Of a stretch of DNA of 43,908 nt, positions 7,780 to 16,233 are shown piece by piece. Each line of letters starts with the position of its first letter. The first letter of the stretch is position 1. The notes beneath the pieces are model-generated. The model saw only the letters and a list, made by a program, of their open reading frames with translations. It did no database searches and was not told the origin of the DNA. The DNA is from Bacteroidota bacterium. GTDB taxonomy: Bacteria; Bacteroidota; Bacteroidia; Chitinophagales; Chitinophagaceae. The translations under genes and the position numbers were made by a program. The DNA lies in the NCBI GenBank assembly GCA_026391195.1, contig JAPLEI010000038.1, positions 1-43,908 of the forward strand, in the 5' to 3' direction.

Positions 7780-10599
7780 ATGGAAAAGAAATTGTTTTTG
7801 CTAGATGCGCTAGCGTTGATTTATCGGGCCTATTATGCCTTAATCAGAAACCCCCGTATCACCTCCCGTGGAAAAAACACCAATGCTCAGTTTGGTTTTA
7901 CCAATACCCTCTTCGACCTAATACACAAAGAACATCCGACTCACTTAGCGGTTTGTTTCGACACCCATGCTCCCACCGAACGACATACCGATTTTGCAGA
8001 TTACAAGGCCAATCGACAAGAGGCGCCCGAAGACTTACTCGCCTCATTGCCAGATATCAAGAAAATTATTCAGGGATTTAATATTCCCGTGGTTGAACTA
8101 GACGGATACGAGGCAGATGATGTAATTGGCACCGTTGCCTTGCAGGCTGCGGATATGGGGTATAGTGTTTATATGGTAACACCGGATAAAGACTATGGAC
8201 AGCTGCTGATTCATCCACAGGTTTATATATACAAACCGCCATCATTTGGAAATGCCGAAGAAATTGTTACTGCAGAAAAGATTTGCGAAAAATGGGATAT
8301 CAAGCGGGTGGAGCAGGTAGTAGATATGCTGGGGCTGATGGGCGACGCCGTGGATAATATTCCAGGAATTACGGGCGTAGGAGAAAAGACCGCTGCTAAA
8401 TTGTTGAAGGAATATGACACACTGGAAAACGTGCTGGCACATGCAGACGAAATAAAAGGAGCACTGGGAGAAAAAGTGCGCAACGGAAAAGAGGCCGCTA
8501 TCATGAGCAAAAAGCTAGCCACCATTATTACCAATGTTCCGGTTTCTTTTCATGAAGAAGATTATCGATTGAAAGAATGGAATAAAGAGTTGCTCACGGA
8601 AGTGTTTACGGAGTTGGAATTTAAAACATTGGGCAAAAGAATTTTGGGAGAGAACTTCAACGCATTTCAATCGGCCCCCAAGAGCATACAAACCGATTTG
8701 TTTGGAGATGCGGTAGCCGCCCCCGCTTCAAACAAAGAAGAAGACGCGCCATCAGAAACGGGGCAGGGCTTGTTGGCAGAGAAAAACATTCACAACACAG
8801 AACACCAGTATACGGTTGCAGCAACAGATTCAGAAATAAACGAGCTAGTTGCCTATCTGACAACACAATCGGAAATCTGCTTCGATACCGAAACCACCCA
8901 CCTAGATGCAAACGAAGCAGAACTGGTAGGGCTTAGTTTTTCTTGTAAAAAAGGCGAGGGCTATTATGTGCCCTGCAGCGCCAATCGGGCAACTACGCTG
9001 AATATGCTCGATAAGTTTATGGTATTGTTTAATAGGGAAGAGATTACCTGGGTGGGACATAATATTAAATACGACCTGCTGGTTTTAAAATGGTATAACA
9101 TAGAAATAAAAGGAAAGATTTTTGATACCCTGCTGGCACACTACTTAATAGATCCGGAAGGGCGAAGGAGTATGGACTTGTTGAGTGCCCAGTTTTTAGG
9201 TTATGAGCCTGTGCATATTGAAGAGTTGATTGGTAAAAAAGGGAAGGGCCAGGGTAATATGCGGGATGTTGACACAGAGAAGATAAAAGAATATGCTGCG
9301 GAAGACGCCGACATAACCCTGCAGCTGAAACATAGTTTTGTACCGCTGTTGCACGCTAAAAAGGTTGAGCGTGTTTTTTCAGAAGTAGAAAATCCGCTGG
9401 TAATGGTATTAACAGATATGGAGTTTGAGGGAGTAAGGGTAGATGTAGATTTTTTAAACGACTACAGTAAGGAGTTGGAAAAGGAAGCTAAGCTGTGTGA
9501 AGAATCGGTATATCAGCAGGCGGGTGTTCGCTTTAATCTGGCATCTCCCAAACAATTGGGAGAAGTGTTATTTGAAAAACTACAAATAGATCCAAAGGCA
9601 AAGAAAACCAAAACCGGTCAGTTTGCCACAGGAGAAGAGGTATTACAAAAACTGGCTCACAACAATCCAATAGTTGCCGATATTCTTGGCTTTCGAGAGC
9701 TCACCAAATTAAAGAGCACTTATGTGGATGCGCTGCCAGAAATGATCAACAGCAAAACAGGTAGGGTGCACACTTCTTATGCACAGGCAGTAGCGGTTAC
9801 CGGAAGGCTCAGTAGCAATCACCCGAACTTGCAAAACATTCCAATAAGAAGTAGTAGGGGCAGAGAAATCAGAAAGGCTTTTATTCCGCGATCGGAGGGA
9901 AGGATATTGGTGAGTGCCGATTATTCGCAAATAGAGCTTCGTATTGTGGCAGCAATTAGCGGAGACCACAACATGTGTGAGGCCTTTAAAAACGGAAAAG
10001 ATATTCATACAGCTACTGCGGCGCGGGTGTTTGGGGTAGCAGAAGAGGCGGTAACCAAAGAGATGCGCTATAAGGCAAAGAGTGTGAACTTTGGAATTAT
10101 ATATGGTCAGGGGGCTTTTGGCTTGGCAGAAAACTTAGGCGTTTCTAGAACGGAGGCGAAAGAAATCATAGACAATTATAAAAAAGAGTTTTCCGGTATT
10201 ACCCAATATATGGAAGACACTATTCAGTTTGCACAGAAAAATGGATATGTAGAAACCCTGATGGGCAGAAAGCGCTGGCTGAAAGATATTAGCTCATCTA
10301 ATTTTACCGTGCGTGGCTTTGCAGAAAGAAATGCCATTAATTCTCCCATTCAGGGAACGGCAGCAGACATGGTAAAGCTGGCAATGATTGCTATCCATAG
10401 AGAGATGAAAGAAAAAAAGATGGAGTCGAAAATGATTTTGCAAGTGCACGACGAATTGGTTTTTGATGCAGTGCCGGAAGAGCTTGCTGTGCTGGAGCCC
10501 CTAATATTAAACAATATGAAAATTGCCCTTCCGCTGCCCAACCAGGTGCCGCTGGAAGCGGAACTGGGAAAAGGAAAAAACTGGCTAGAAGCACATTAA
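7780..10599 (+). CDS. polA: DNA polymerase I
   Basis: A full-length 939-residue DNA polymerase I. It has an N-terminal 5'-3' flap exonuclease domain (about 1-285, with GYEADDVIGT and the GVGEKTAAKLL helix-hairpin-helix). A 3'-5' exonuclease domain follows (about 350-530), whose first motif FDTETT retains Asp369 and Glu371, so proofreading is expected to be active. The family A polymerase domain (about 560-935) has motif A SADYSQIELR with Asp714 and motif C QVHDELVFD with Asp891-Glu892. It fills gaps in DNA repair and matures Okazaki fragments in the cytoplasm. A TACCTTTA element (7767-7774), one mismatch from the Bacteroidota -7 box, lies immediately before the ATG. The NTF2-like gene begins 11 bp downstream. 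Confidence 0.98.
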   Translation: MEKKLFLLDALALIYRAYYALIRNPRITSRGKNTNAQFGFTNTLFDLIHKEHPTHLAVCFDTHAPTERHTDFADYKANRQEAPEDLLASLPDIKKIIQGFNIPVVELDGYEADDVIGTVALQAADMGYSVYMVTPDKDYGQLLIHPQVYIYKPPSFGNAEEIVTAEKICEKWDIKRVEQVVDMLGLMGDAVDNIPGITGVGEKTAAKLLKEYDTLENVLAHADEIKGALGEKVRNGKEAAIMSKKLATIITNVPVSFHEEDYRLKEWNKELLTEVFTELEFKTLGKRILGENFNAFQSAPKSIQTDLFGDAVAAPASNKEEDAPSETGQGLLAEKNIHNTEHQYTVAATDSEINELVAYLTTQSEICFDTETTHLDANEAELVGLSFSCKKGEGYYVPCSANRATTLNMLDKFMVLFNREEITWVGHNIKYDLLVLKWYNIEIKGKIFDTLLAHYLIDPEGRRSMDLLSAQFLGYEPVHIEELIGKKGKGQGNMRDVDTEKIKEYAAEDADITLQLKHSFVPLLHAKKVERVFSEVENPLVMVLTDMEFEGVRVDVDFLNDYSKELEKEAKLCEESVYQQAGVRFNLASPKQLGEVLFEKLQIDPKAKKTKTGQFATGEEVLQKLAHNNPIVADILGFRELTKLKSTYVDALPEMINSKTGRVHTSYAQAVAVTGRLSSNHPNLQNIPIRSSRGREIRKAFIPRSEGRILVSADYSQIELRIVAAISGDHNMCEAFKNGKDIHTATAARVFGVAEEAVTKEMRYKAKSVNFGIIYGQGAFGLAENLGVSRTEAKEIIDNYKKEFSGITQYMEDTIQFAQKNGYVETLMGRKRWLKDISSSNFTVRGFAERNAINSPIQGTAADMVKLAMIAIHREMKEKKMESKMILQVHDELVFDAVPEELAVLEPLILNNMKIALPLPNQVPLEAELGKGKNWLEAH

Positions 10600-10610
10600 A
10601 ACCAACCCTC

Positions 10611-11081
10611 ATGCACGCAAACGAAGTAATGATAACTCGTTTTTATTCCGCTTTTCAGCAAAAAAACGCGGCAGAAATGAATCTTTGTTATGCTGAAAAC
10701 ATTGCATTCAGCGACCCTGTTTTTGGTCTGCTGCATGGGGACGAGGTTAGGGGCATGTGGGAAATGCTTTGTAAGAATGGAAAAGACCTACAGCTGAGTT
10801 TTGGTAACATTCAACTGCTAGATGAAGAATATGCAACCTGTGATTGGGTGGCACAATATACATTTTCGCAAACCGGACGGCGCGTAGTTAATAAAATAAA
10901 AGCGCATATCCGCGTAGAAAATGGCATCATTACCGAACACACAGACGCTTTTGATATTTACAAATGGAGCCGCCAGGCCCTGGGGCTGAAGGGCTGGTTG
11001 TTTGGCTGGACGGCCTGCTTTCAAAAAAAGCTTCAACAAAAAACCCGCCGGGCGTTGAATAGTTTTATGGAAAAAAATTAG
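10611..11081 (+). CDS. NTF2-like / SnoaL-like small protein
   Basis: This 156-residue cytoplasmic protein has the pattern of the NTF2-like (SnoaL/ketosteroid-isomerase) cone fold. A first helix (VMITRFYSAFQQKNAAEM) is followed by the typical YAENIAFSDPVFG loop, then by strands ending in HIRVENGIITEHTDAFDIYKW. Such proteins bind small hydrophobic molecules or act as isomerases or hydrolases; no specific activity can be assigned. The C-terminal 40 residues (LGLKGWLFGW onward) extend past the fold and are basic. It is 11 bp behind polA, so it is probably read on the same transcript. Confidence 0.7.
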   Translation: MHANEVMITRFYSAFQQKNAAEMNLCYAENIAFSDPVFGLLHGDEVRGMWEMLCKNGKDLQLSFGNIQLLDEEYATCDWVAQYTFSQTGRRVVNKIKAHIRVENGIITEHTDAFDIYKWSRQALGLKGWLFGWTACFQKKLQQKTRRALNSFMEKN

Positions 11082-11129
11082 CGGCCGTATTTTTATACGC
11101 TCTCCGCAAAATCAATATACCTTTACCGC

Positions 11130-11888
11130 ATGCATTGGAGTTTTTACCTGAAAAGTATTTGGATGATTGGTGGGCGATATTTTTTTATTGCCGGAGCGGG
11201 ATTTTTCCTCGCATATGTTTTGTACCGCAACGAATGGTCGTATAAAAAAATTCAGCGGCGCTTTCCGGAAAACAAAGACTATCTGCGGGAGATGGGATAT
11301 TCGTTTTTAACAATTGTAATTTTTGCAACCGTTACCTATCCGCTGATTGCGGTGCCCTCCATCGCAAAATATACTACTAGATACAACGATATTGCGCAAT
11401 TCGGTTGGGTTTACTATTTGCTGGCTTATCCGATTATGTTTGTGATGCACGACACATATTTTTATTTTGCGCATCGGCTCATGCATAACAAAAAGCTGTT
11501 TCCTCTTTTTCATTTAGTACACCATAAATCTACCAACCCCAGTCCCTGGGCGGCCTATGCGTTTCATCCACTAGAAGCCTTGGTAGAAGTAGGCATTGTA
11601 GTTATCTTTCTATTCACCATCCCAATACACAAAACGCATTTGATGATATTTTTTCTGATGATGATTGTGTATAATGTTTATGGGCATCTGGGTTATGAAT
11701 TATATCCAAAAGGGTTTCATAAAACGCAGATAGGCCGGTGGATTAATACTTCTGTAAATCACAACCAGCATCACCAATACTTTACTGGAAACTATGGCCT
11801 TTACTTTTTATTTTGGGATAGGATGCTGGGAACCATCCGCAGCGATTATGATGGCAGATTTGAAGAGGCTACACAAAGGAGCAAATAA
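11130..11888 (+). CDS. Membrane fatty acid hydroxylase / sterol desaturase family protein
   Basis: This 252-residue integral membrane protein has about four hydrophobic segments. Its histidine clusters are diagnostic of the non-haem di-iron fatty acid hydroxylase superfamily: His107, His115 and His119 (HDTYFYFAHRLMH), His128, His131 and His132 (HLVHH), and His211, His214 and His215 (HNQHH). Family members hydroxylate or desaturate lipids using O2 and a reductase partner; a lipid substrate is likely but not identifiable. A TACCTTTA element (11118-11125) sits just before the ATG. It converges on the DUF2480 gene, with the two stop codons 8 bp apart. Confidence 0.88.
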   Translation: MHWSFYLKSIWMIGGRYFFIAGAGFFLAYVLYRNEWSYKKIQRRFPENKDYLREMGYSFLTIVIFATVTYPLIAVPSIAKYTTRYNDIAQFGWVYYLLAYPIMFVMHDTYFYFAHRLMHNKKLFPLFHLVHHKSTNPSPWAAYAFHPLEALVEVGIVVIFLFTIPIHKTHLMIFFLMMIVYNVYGHLGYELYPKGFHKTQIGRWINTSVNHNQHHQYFTGNYGLYFLFWDRMLGTIRSDYDGRFEEATQRSK

Positions 11889-11896
11889 ACAATTCC

Positions 11897-12403
11897 TTAT
11901 TTTTTCTTGAATACCGGAACGGTGCTGCAAGGCTCGCCGAAGAAAATGCTTTTGGCAAAGGGACGCAGTAAATGGGTAAGCGCAACATATACCGATTCGG
12001 GAATGGCTTTTTCGCCACAGCCTTTAACAACAATGCGCTGCTCGCTATACTTTTCAGGAGAAACGGCAGAGATATTTCGGAGGAAAAGAGATTCTCGCAC
12101 TTGCTCTTCGTTTCCCTTCATAATAAAAGAAGCGACTGGCTCTAAGGAAGAAGCCACCAACATGTAGGCCCAAAGAGGAATAATCGCGTCGGCAGAACAC
12201 ACGATTCCAACAGCCGCATCTTTATATTGTTGCCAATCGGTGTTTTGAAGGGCCGTGCGAAAATCTTTCTCTTTTAAAATAAGGCCCATAAAAAGGTGCT
12301 CTTTCAGGTCGAACAATTTTATGGTCTCGGTTGGATAAAAATCTGCCGGGTCGAGACTTACGAGTCCGCTATCTGCCACTTTATTAATCAACGGTTCGTT
12401 CAT
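11897..12403 (-). CDS. DUF2480 family protein
   Basis: This 168-residue soluble protein has no signal peptide. The opening (NKVADSGLVSLDPADFYP), a central FMGLILKEKDFR segment and the ending (LTHLLRPFAKSIFFGEPCSTVPV) match my recollection of DUF2480, a small family largely confined to Bacteroidota. Three cysteines, including those in VKGCGEK and GEPCSTV near the C-terminus, could bind a metal or cofactor, but that is speculation. No function is known. It lies downstream of ppiD in the same orientation but is separated by a strong terminator, so it probably has its own promoter. Confidence 0.7.
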   Translation of the reverse strand: MNEPLINKVADSGLVSLDPADFYPTETIKLFDLKEHLFMGLILKEKDFRTALQNTDWQQYKDAAVGIVCSADAIIPLWAYMLVASSLEPVASFIMKGNEEQVRESLFLRNISAVSPEKYSEQRIVVKGCGEKAIPESVYVALTHLLRPFAKSIFFGEPCSTVPVFKKK

Positions 12404-12469
12404 ACTATTCCTTTCGGATACAAAATTAAAGGATTGGCCGGTGGTTTTTGTTTCGGAATACGTAAAATA

Positions 12470-12498
12470 AAAAGCCCGGAGGTGTTTTCCGGGCTTTT
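12470..12498 (-). terminator. Intrinsic terminator of ppiD
   Basis: AAAAGCCCGGA and TCCGGGCTTTT form an 11-bp perfect stem with a 7-nt loop. Read on the minus strand it is followed by a T-rich tract (TTTTTATTTTAC). It lies about 20 bp after the ppiD stop. Confidence 0.9.
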
Positions 12499-12520
12499 AC
12501 AATAACCTATTAACAAACGA

Positions 12521-14611
12521 CTAGTTAAACTGGAAGCGATAATCCTTGATGGTTGCCGCTTTTTTCAAAGATTCCTGACTGCGGAAGGTTCCAGAGCGGA
12601 GCATCTGCATAAGACTTTGCTTAAATGCAGCCGGGTCTTGAAGTGATGGGCGGGCACCTGCTGCATCAACCTGGATAGCAAACACTCCGGTTGTTCCTTG
12701 AATTGGTGCGCTGGTTTTTCCAAGCAATGATTTATTAAACGCGGCTCCCACTACTTTTGGCTCGCTTCCGATTCCGGAAATAAAGGGAGCGGTGAAAGAA
12801 AGGCTGTCGGCCTTTTGAATTGGAGACGCGGTGCTGGTTGTATAGTCGGCAAGCGTAGAGCCCTTGAACTTAGTAGAAGCGATGATGGCTGCTTTCTTTT
12901 GGTTCCGAATAATATTTTCAACCAATGGCTTGGCCTCTGACACCGACATGGTACCTTTTTTGAAAATGCCGTTTATCAAGCCAACAATAACCTGATCTCC
13001 AATTGTAGTAGGCTCAGATACATCACCCAAACTATTTTGATATACCCAACGAACGAGGCTGCGCGATTGTCCCAGCGTGCTTACATTAAAATCGTTTTGT
13101 TTAATATCACTCACGCCTAGCAGTTGCTTATTAGATTTGGTGGCTTGATCAGAAAACTGTTTAGCGTTTTTAGCAGAAGCAATAAACTGTGCAGCAGCAG
13201 TTGCAGCAGCAGCTTCCGTTTCCGTTCCTGCCAAAATAGGTTTGGCTAAGTAGGCAATTTTATAGGCCGGGTTCGGATTCTTTTGTCCCAACACTTCCAT
13301 AAAGTGATATCCAAAATCTGTTTTAACTACCCCTTTGCTTCCAACAGACTTATCAAAAGCAAAGTCATTGAAAGGCGCTACCATTTGTCCTTGAGGAAAA
13401 TATTCATATACGCCTCCGTTGTCTTTACTCCCGCCATCATCGGAATAGCGGGCACACAATGCATTAAAATCAGCACCGGTAATAATGGCATTTTGAATAC
13501 TGTCGGCAAGTTTCATTGCCATACTATCGTTGCGTATTGCCTGACCGGTGCGACTATCGTTGAAAGCAATTAATATATGACGAACTTTTGCGCTATCGGG
13601 CCAAACTTTAGTGCCGATCATTTTAGCTAAAACAAAATTATTGCCGTCTATATATGGCCCATAAGAAGTGCCAACGGGTATTTTTACCAGTGTGTCTTTA
13701 TTCGGCTGCTGGATTCTGTTTTTGCTAAAATAGCTATTGTAGAAAGGTAAGGTTGTAGAATTTTTTGCAAAGAAAGCATCCATGTCCTTCGAATTAGTGA
13801 AAGTATCTTTTAGCGACATTAATTCGTTGTAAACATTAGCAGAGTCGGCAGAAGAGGGAGCAGCGCTGAAAGAAACATACGTAATATTTCTGGTTTCTTC
13901 TGCTTTCTGATATTCACTCTCGTGTTTTTTTACATATGCCGCTATATCATCATCGGTAACCTTAACCGAAGAATCGGGCATGACCACATAAGGATAATAC
14001 ACATAAGAAATATTGGCAATGCTATTATTATCTGCCTGTTGCTTTTCTAATAACCATTTTGGAATATAAGAAGATTGCAACAGCAAGGATTGATATTTGA
14101 TACGCAGGGCTTTCTCTACGGTTGGAACAACGTATACTGTGTTCACCATGCGGGTTTGGTCTGAGTTTTTACTCTTTTTCATATTAGCAATTGCCTGACG
14201 AGCATCATTCTCGCGGAAAAGACCAGTTGTTGGATCTGTAAACTCTTGTTTTAAGGGAGAGTTTGGTCCAAACAAAATATCAGATAATTCTTTAGGAGAA
14301 ACCATTAAGCCTAAATGATCATATTGTTCTTTTAATAACAATTGATCAACTTCCTGATTCCATAACTGGCCCATTAATTCTTCGCGGGGTCCTTCCTGAC
14401 CAGCCGCCATTTTTTCTAGGTCGTTTAATTTTTCATCAAAGGCGACTCTTTCAATCTTAGTTCCGTTAACTTCTCCTAGAACTGTAGTATTGGTGAAAAG
14501 TCCTCCCCCCTGTCTAACGCCATCCTGCAAGATAAAAGCAATTAAAGCCAAAGCAATAATGCTAAACATTATCCAGGCACCTTTGTCACGAATTCGTTGA
14601 ATAATAGACAT
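12521..14611 (-). CDS. ppiD: PpiD/SurA-like periplasmic peptidyl-prolyl isomerase
   Basis: This 696-residue protein has the usual N-terminus for this type: a short basic stretch (IIQRIRDKGAW) and a single membrane helix (about 13-30), leaving the rest in the periplasm. Residues 30-230 form a SurA_N-type chaperone region. A parvulin (PPIC) domain lies at about 342-440, beginning VRHILIAF with His345 and ending GVVKTDFGYHFMEVL. A second, degenerate parvulin-like segment probably follows. Such proteins help secreted and outer-membrane proteins fold, which fits the many exported enzymes nearby. A consensus Bacteroidota promoter lies about 45 bp upstream, and a strong terminator follows. Confidence 0.9.
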   Translation of the reverse strand: MSIIQRIRDKGAWIMFSIIALALIAFILQDGVRQGGGLFTNTTVLGEVNGTKIERVAFDEKLNDLEKMAAGQEGPREELMGQLWNQEVDQLLLKEQYDHLGLMVSPKELSDILFGPNSPLKQEFTDPTTGLFRENDARQAIANMKKSKNSDQTRMVNTVYVVPTVEKALRIKYQSLLLQSSYIPKWLLEKQQADNNSIANISYVYYPYVVMPDSSVKVTDDDIAAYVKKHESEYQKAEETRNITYVSFSAAPSSADSANVYNELMSLKDTFTNSKDMDAFFAKNSTTLPFYNSYFSKNRIQQPNKDTLVKIPVGTSYGPYIDGNNFVLAKMIGTKVWPDSAKVRHILIAFNDSRTGQAIRNDSMAMKLADSIQNAIITGADFNALCARYSDDGGSKDNGGVYEYFPQGQMVAPFNDFAFDKSVGSKGVVKTDFGYHFMEVLGQKNPNPAYKIAYLAKPILAGTETEAAAATAAAQFIASAKNAKQFSDQATKSNKQLLGVSDIKQNDFNVSTLGQSRSLVRWVYQNSLGDVSEPTTIGDQVIVGLINGIFKKGTMSVSEAKPLVENIIRNQKKAAIIASTKFKGSTLADYTTSTASPIQKADSLSFTAPFISGIGSEPKVVGAAFNKSLLGKTSAPIQGTTGVFAIQVDAAGARPSLQDPAAFKQSLMQMLRSGTFRSQESLKKAATIKDYRFQFN

Positions 14612-14655
14612 AATAAAATATTGTAATTTAACTTATTCCTGTTCAATCAGGAGGG

Positions 14656-14686
14656 CAAAAATAGGGTATTCGGCCATTAGAACAAA
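14656..14686 (-). promoter_or_regulatory. Consensus Bacteroidota promoter for ppiD
   Basis: On the minus strand, TTTG (14686-14683) is followed by exactly 19 nt and then TATTTTTG (14663-14656). This matches the Bacteroidota sigma-factor consensus TTTG-N19-TAnnTTTG without a mismatch. It predicts an ATG leader of about 35-40 nt. Confidence 0.75.
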
Positions 14687-14757
14687 GGGAAGATAAAAAG
14701 GCGTAAAAAGGGCTGAAATAAGAAAAAGGGCGCGCAGAATAAAAGGGTCTAAAAAAC

Positions 14758-15151
14758 TAATCCACATTAGGTGGTTAATAATGTAAAAAAACGGTGGAAA
14801 AACAGAAAAAAAATTAAAATATCGGTGGAATAAAAAGGGATAAAAAGAGGAAGGAATAGAAAATCAAGTAACGGGGTTTAAAAATAGCTTGCTTTATCCC
14901 CCTTAATTAACAGTGCGCATGGTGTGAATTGTTTTTTTTAGAATGTGTTTAATGAAATACACACCCGGTTGAAAAATAGGTAAAATTCAAGTCTGTATTA
15001 GCTTTTAAAAGTGTATAACTATGTGAATTACAGTCAATAAACAAGTTTATATATGGTTAATAAGTAAGTTATACACTAATCCACAGGCGTAATAGTAATA
15101 GGGTTAATTACAAAAACTTTTTATTATTAAATACTACGGTGTTTATCCACT
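14758..15151. other. Cluster of DnaA-box-like 9-mers, possible replication origin
   Basis: Five 9-mers lie within one mismatch of TTATNCACA: TAATCCACA at 14758-14766, TTATACACT on the minus strand at 15018-15010, TTATACACT at 15069-15077, TAATCCACA at 15077-15085 and TTATCCACT at 15143-15151. Four of the five fall within 142 bp, interspersed with AT-rich tracts that could unwind. None is a perfect TTATCCACA, and no dnaA or dnaN is in the window, so this is a candidate only. Confidence 0.35.
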
Positions 15152-15209
15152 TTTTTTGATAAGGATTCTAGCAGAAAGCAATTAGTTTTACAGGAATAAA
15201 AAACTGTAC

Positions 15210-16211
15210 ATGGTTGCTGCCCAAACATTACTGCCAGAAGCCGGATTTTTGGATAAAGAGATTGACCCCTCCCTGGATCTGTTTGCTGAAATTGAAAAAA
15301 TAAAGAAACAAAAAAATGCGGTTATTCTAGCCCATTATTATCAGGAGCCGGATATTCAGGATGTGGCGGATTATATTGGGGACAGTTTAGGATTGGCCCA
15401 AAAAGCGGCCAAAACAGATGCGGACATTATTCTGTTTGCCGGGGTTCATTTTATGGCAGAAACCGCCAAAATTCTAAACCCTTCCAAAAAAGTGATTGTT
15501 CCAGACTGGAAAGCAGGCTGTTCCCTAGCTGATAGTGCTCCCCCAGAATTATTTCGCCAATTCAGGGCGAAACATCCCGACCACCTGGTAATTTCATATA
15601 TAAACTGCACCGCAGAAATTAAAGCCCAGAGTGACATTATTTGTACAAGCAGTAATGCCTTAGCCGTTATTGAAAGTGTTCCGGCTGATCAACCAATCTT
15701 ATTTGCACCGGATAAAAACCTGGGGGCTTATTTAAATAAGAAAACGGGCCGAAATATGTTGTTGTGGAATGGTGCTTGTATGGTTCATGAGATATTCAGC
15801 CGAGAAAAAATTATCCGCTTACAACACCGCCATCCCGAAGCTTTATTAATTGCCCATCCAGAGTGTGAAGACGCGGTATTAGCGCTGGCTGATTATATTG
15901 GAAGTACCACCCAATTATTACAGTTCTCCCAATCATCGCCCAACCCTAGTTTTATTGTAGCCACCGAGTCGGGAATTTTACATCAGATGCAAAAACTATC
16001 GCCCGACAAAACATTTATTCCGGCCCCTCCCAATAATTTATGTGCGTGTAATGATTGTCCCCACATGAAATTAAACACCCTCGAAAAAGTATATCTTGCC
16101 TTACTATACGAAATCCCTGAAATTCAAATGGATGAAACCTTGCGCCTTGCAGCGAAAATCCCCATGGACAGAATGATGGAAATCAGCAGAATGGCTGGAT
16201 TGGTTGGATAA
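15210..16211 (+). CDS. nadA: Quinolinate synthase A
   Basis: This 333-residue enzyme condenses iminoaspartate with dihydroxyacetone phosphate to quinolinate in NAD biosynthesis. The N-terminal [20 protein letters not shown] segment is a hallmark of the family. Cluster-binding cysteines are visible at Cys104 (AGCSLAD), Cys190 (GACMVHE) and in the CACNDC motif, where Cys283 is the likely third ligand of the [4Fe-4S] cluster. Length and end-to-end motif order agree with family members. nadB and nadC are not in the window. A beta-lactamase-like gene follows with a 22-bp gap to its preferred start. The upstream AT-rich region may double as its promoter. Confidence 0.96.
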   Translation: MVAAQTLLPEAGFLDKEIDPSLDLFAEIEKIKKQKNAVILAHYYQEPDIQDVADYIGDSLGLAQKAAKTDADIILFAGVHFMAETAKILNPSKKVIVPDWKAGCSLADSAPPELFRQFRAKHPDHLVISYINCTAEIKAQSDIICTSSNALAVIESVPADQPILFAPDKNLGAYLNKKTGRNMLLWNGACMVHEIFSREKIIRLQHRHPEALLIAHPECEDAVLALADYIGSTTQLLQFSQSSPNPSFIVATESGILHQMQKLSPDKTFIPAPPNNLCACNDCPHMKLNTLEKVYLALLYEIPEIQMDETLRLAAKIPMDRMMEISRMAGLVG

Positions 16212-16233
16212 GCAAGGAATAAAATTCTATTAT

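Larger units (their letters stand above)
14612..15209. other. 598-bp AT-rich gene-free region between divergent ppiD and nadA
   Basis: No convincing open reading frame or RNA gene is visible. The left part holds the ppiD promoter, then A-rich sequence with scattered GGTGGAA and AAAAAGGG motifs (14690-14860). The right part (14990-15160) is very AT-rich and holds most of the DnaA-box-like 9-mers. A possible nadA promoter element, TAGTTTTA at 15183-15190 with TTTG at 15155-15158, is a weak match. Confidence 0.6.

Noticed and set aside
16204..16233. Upstream extension of the serine hydrolase overlapping nadA
   Set aside because: The extra residues are polar and would hide the signal peptide; the internal ATG at 16234 gives a normal leader.
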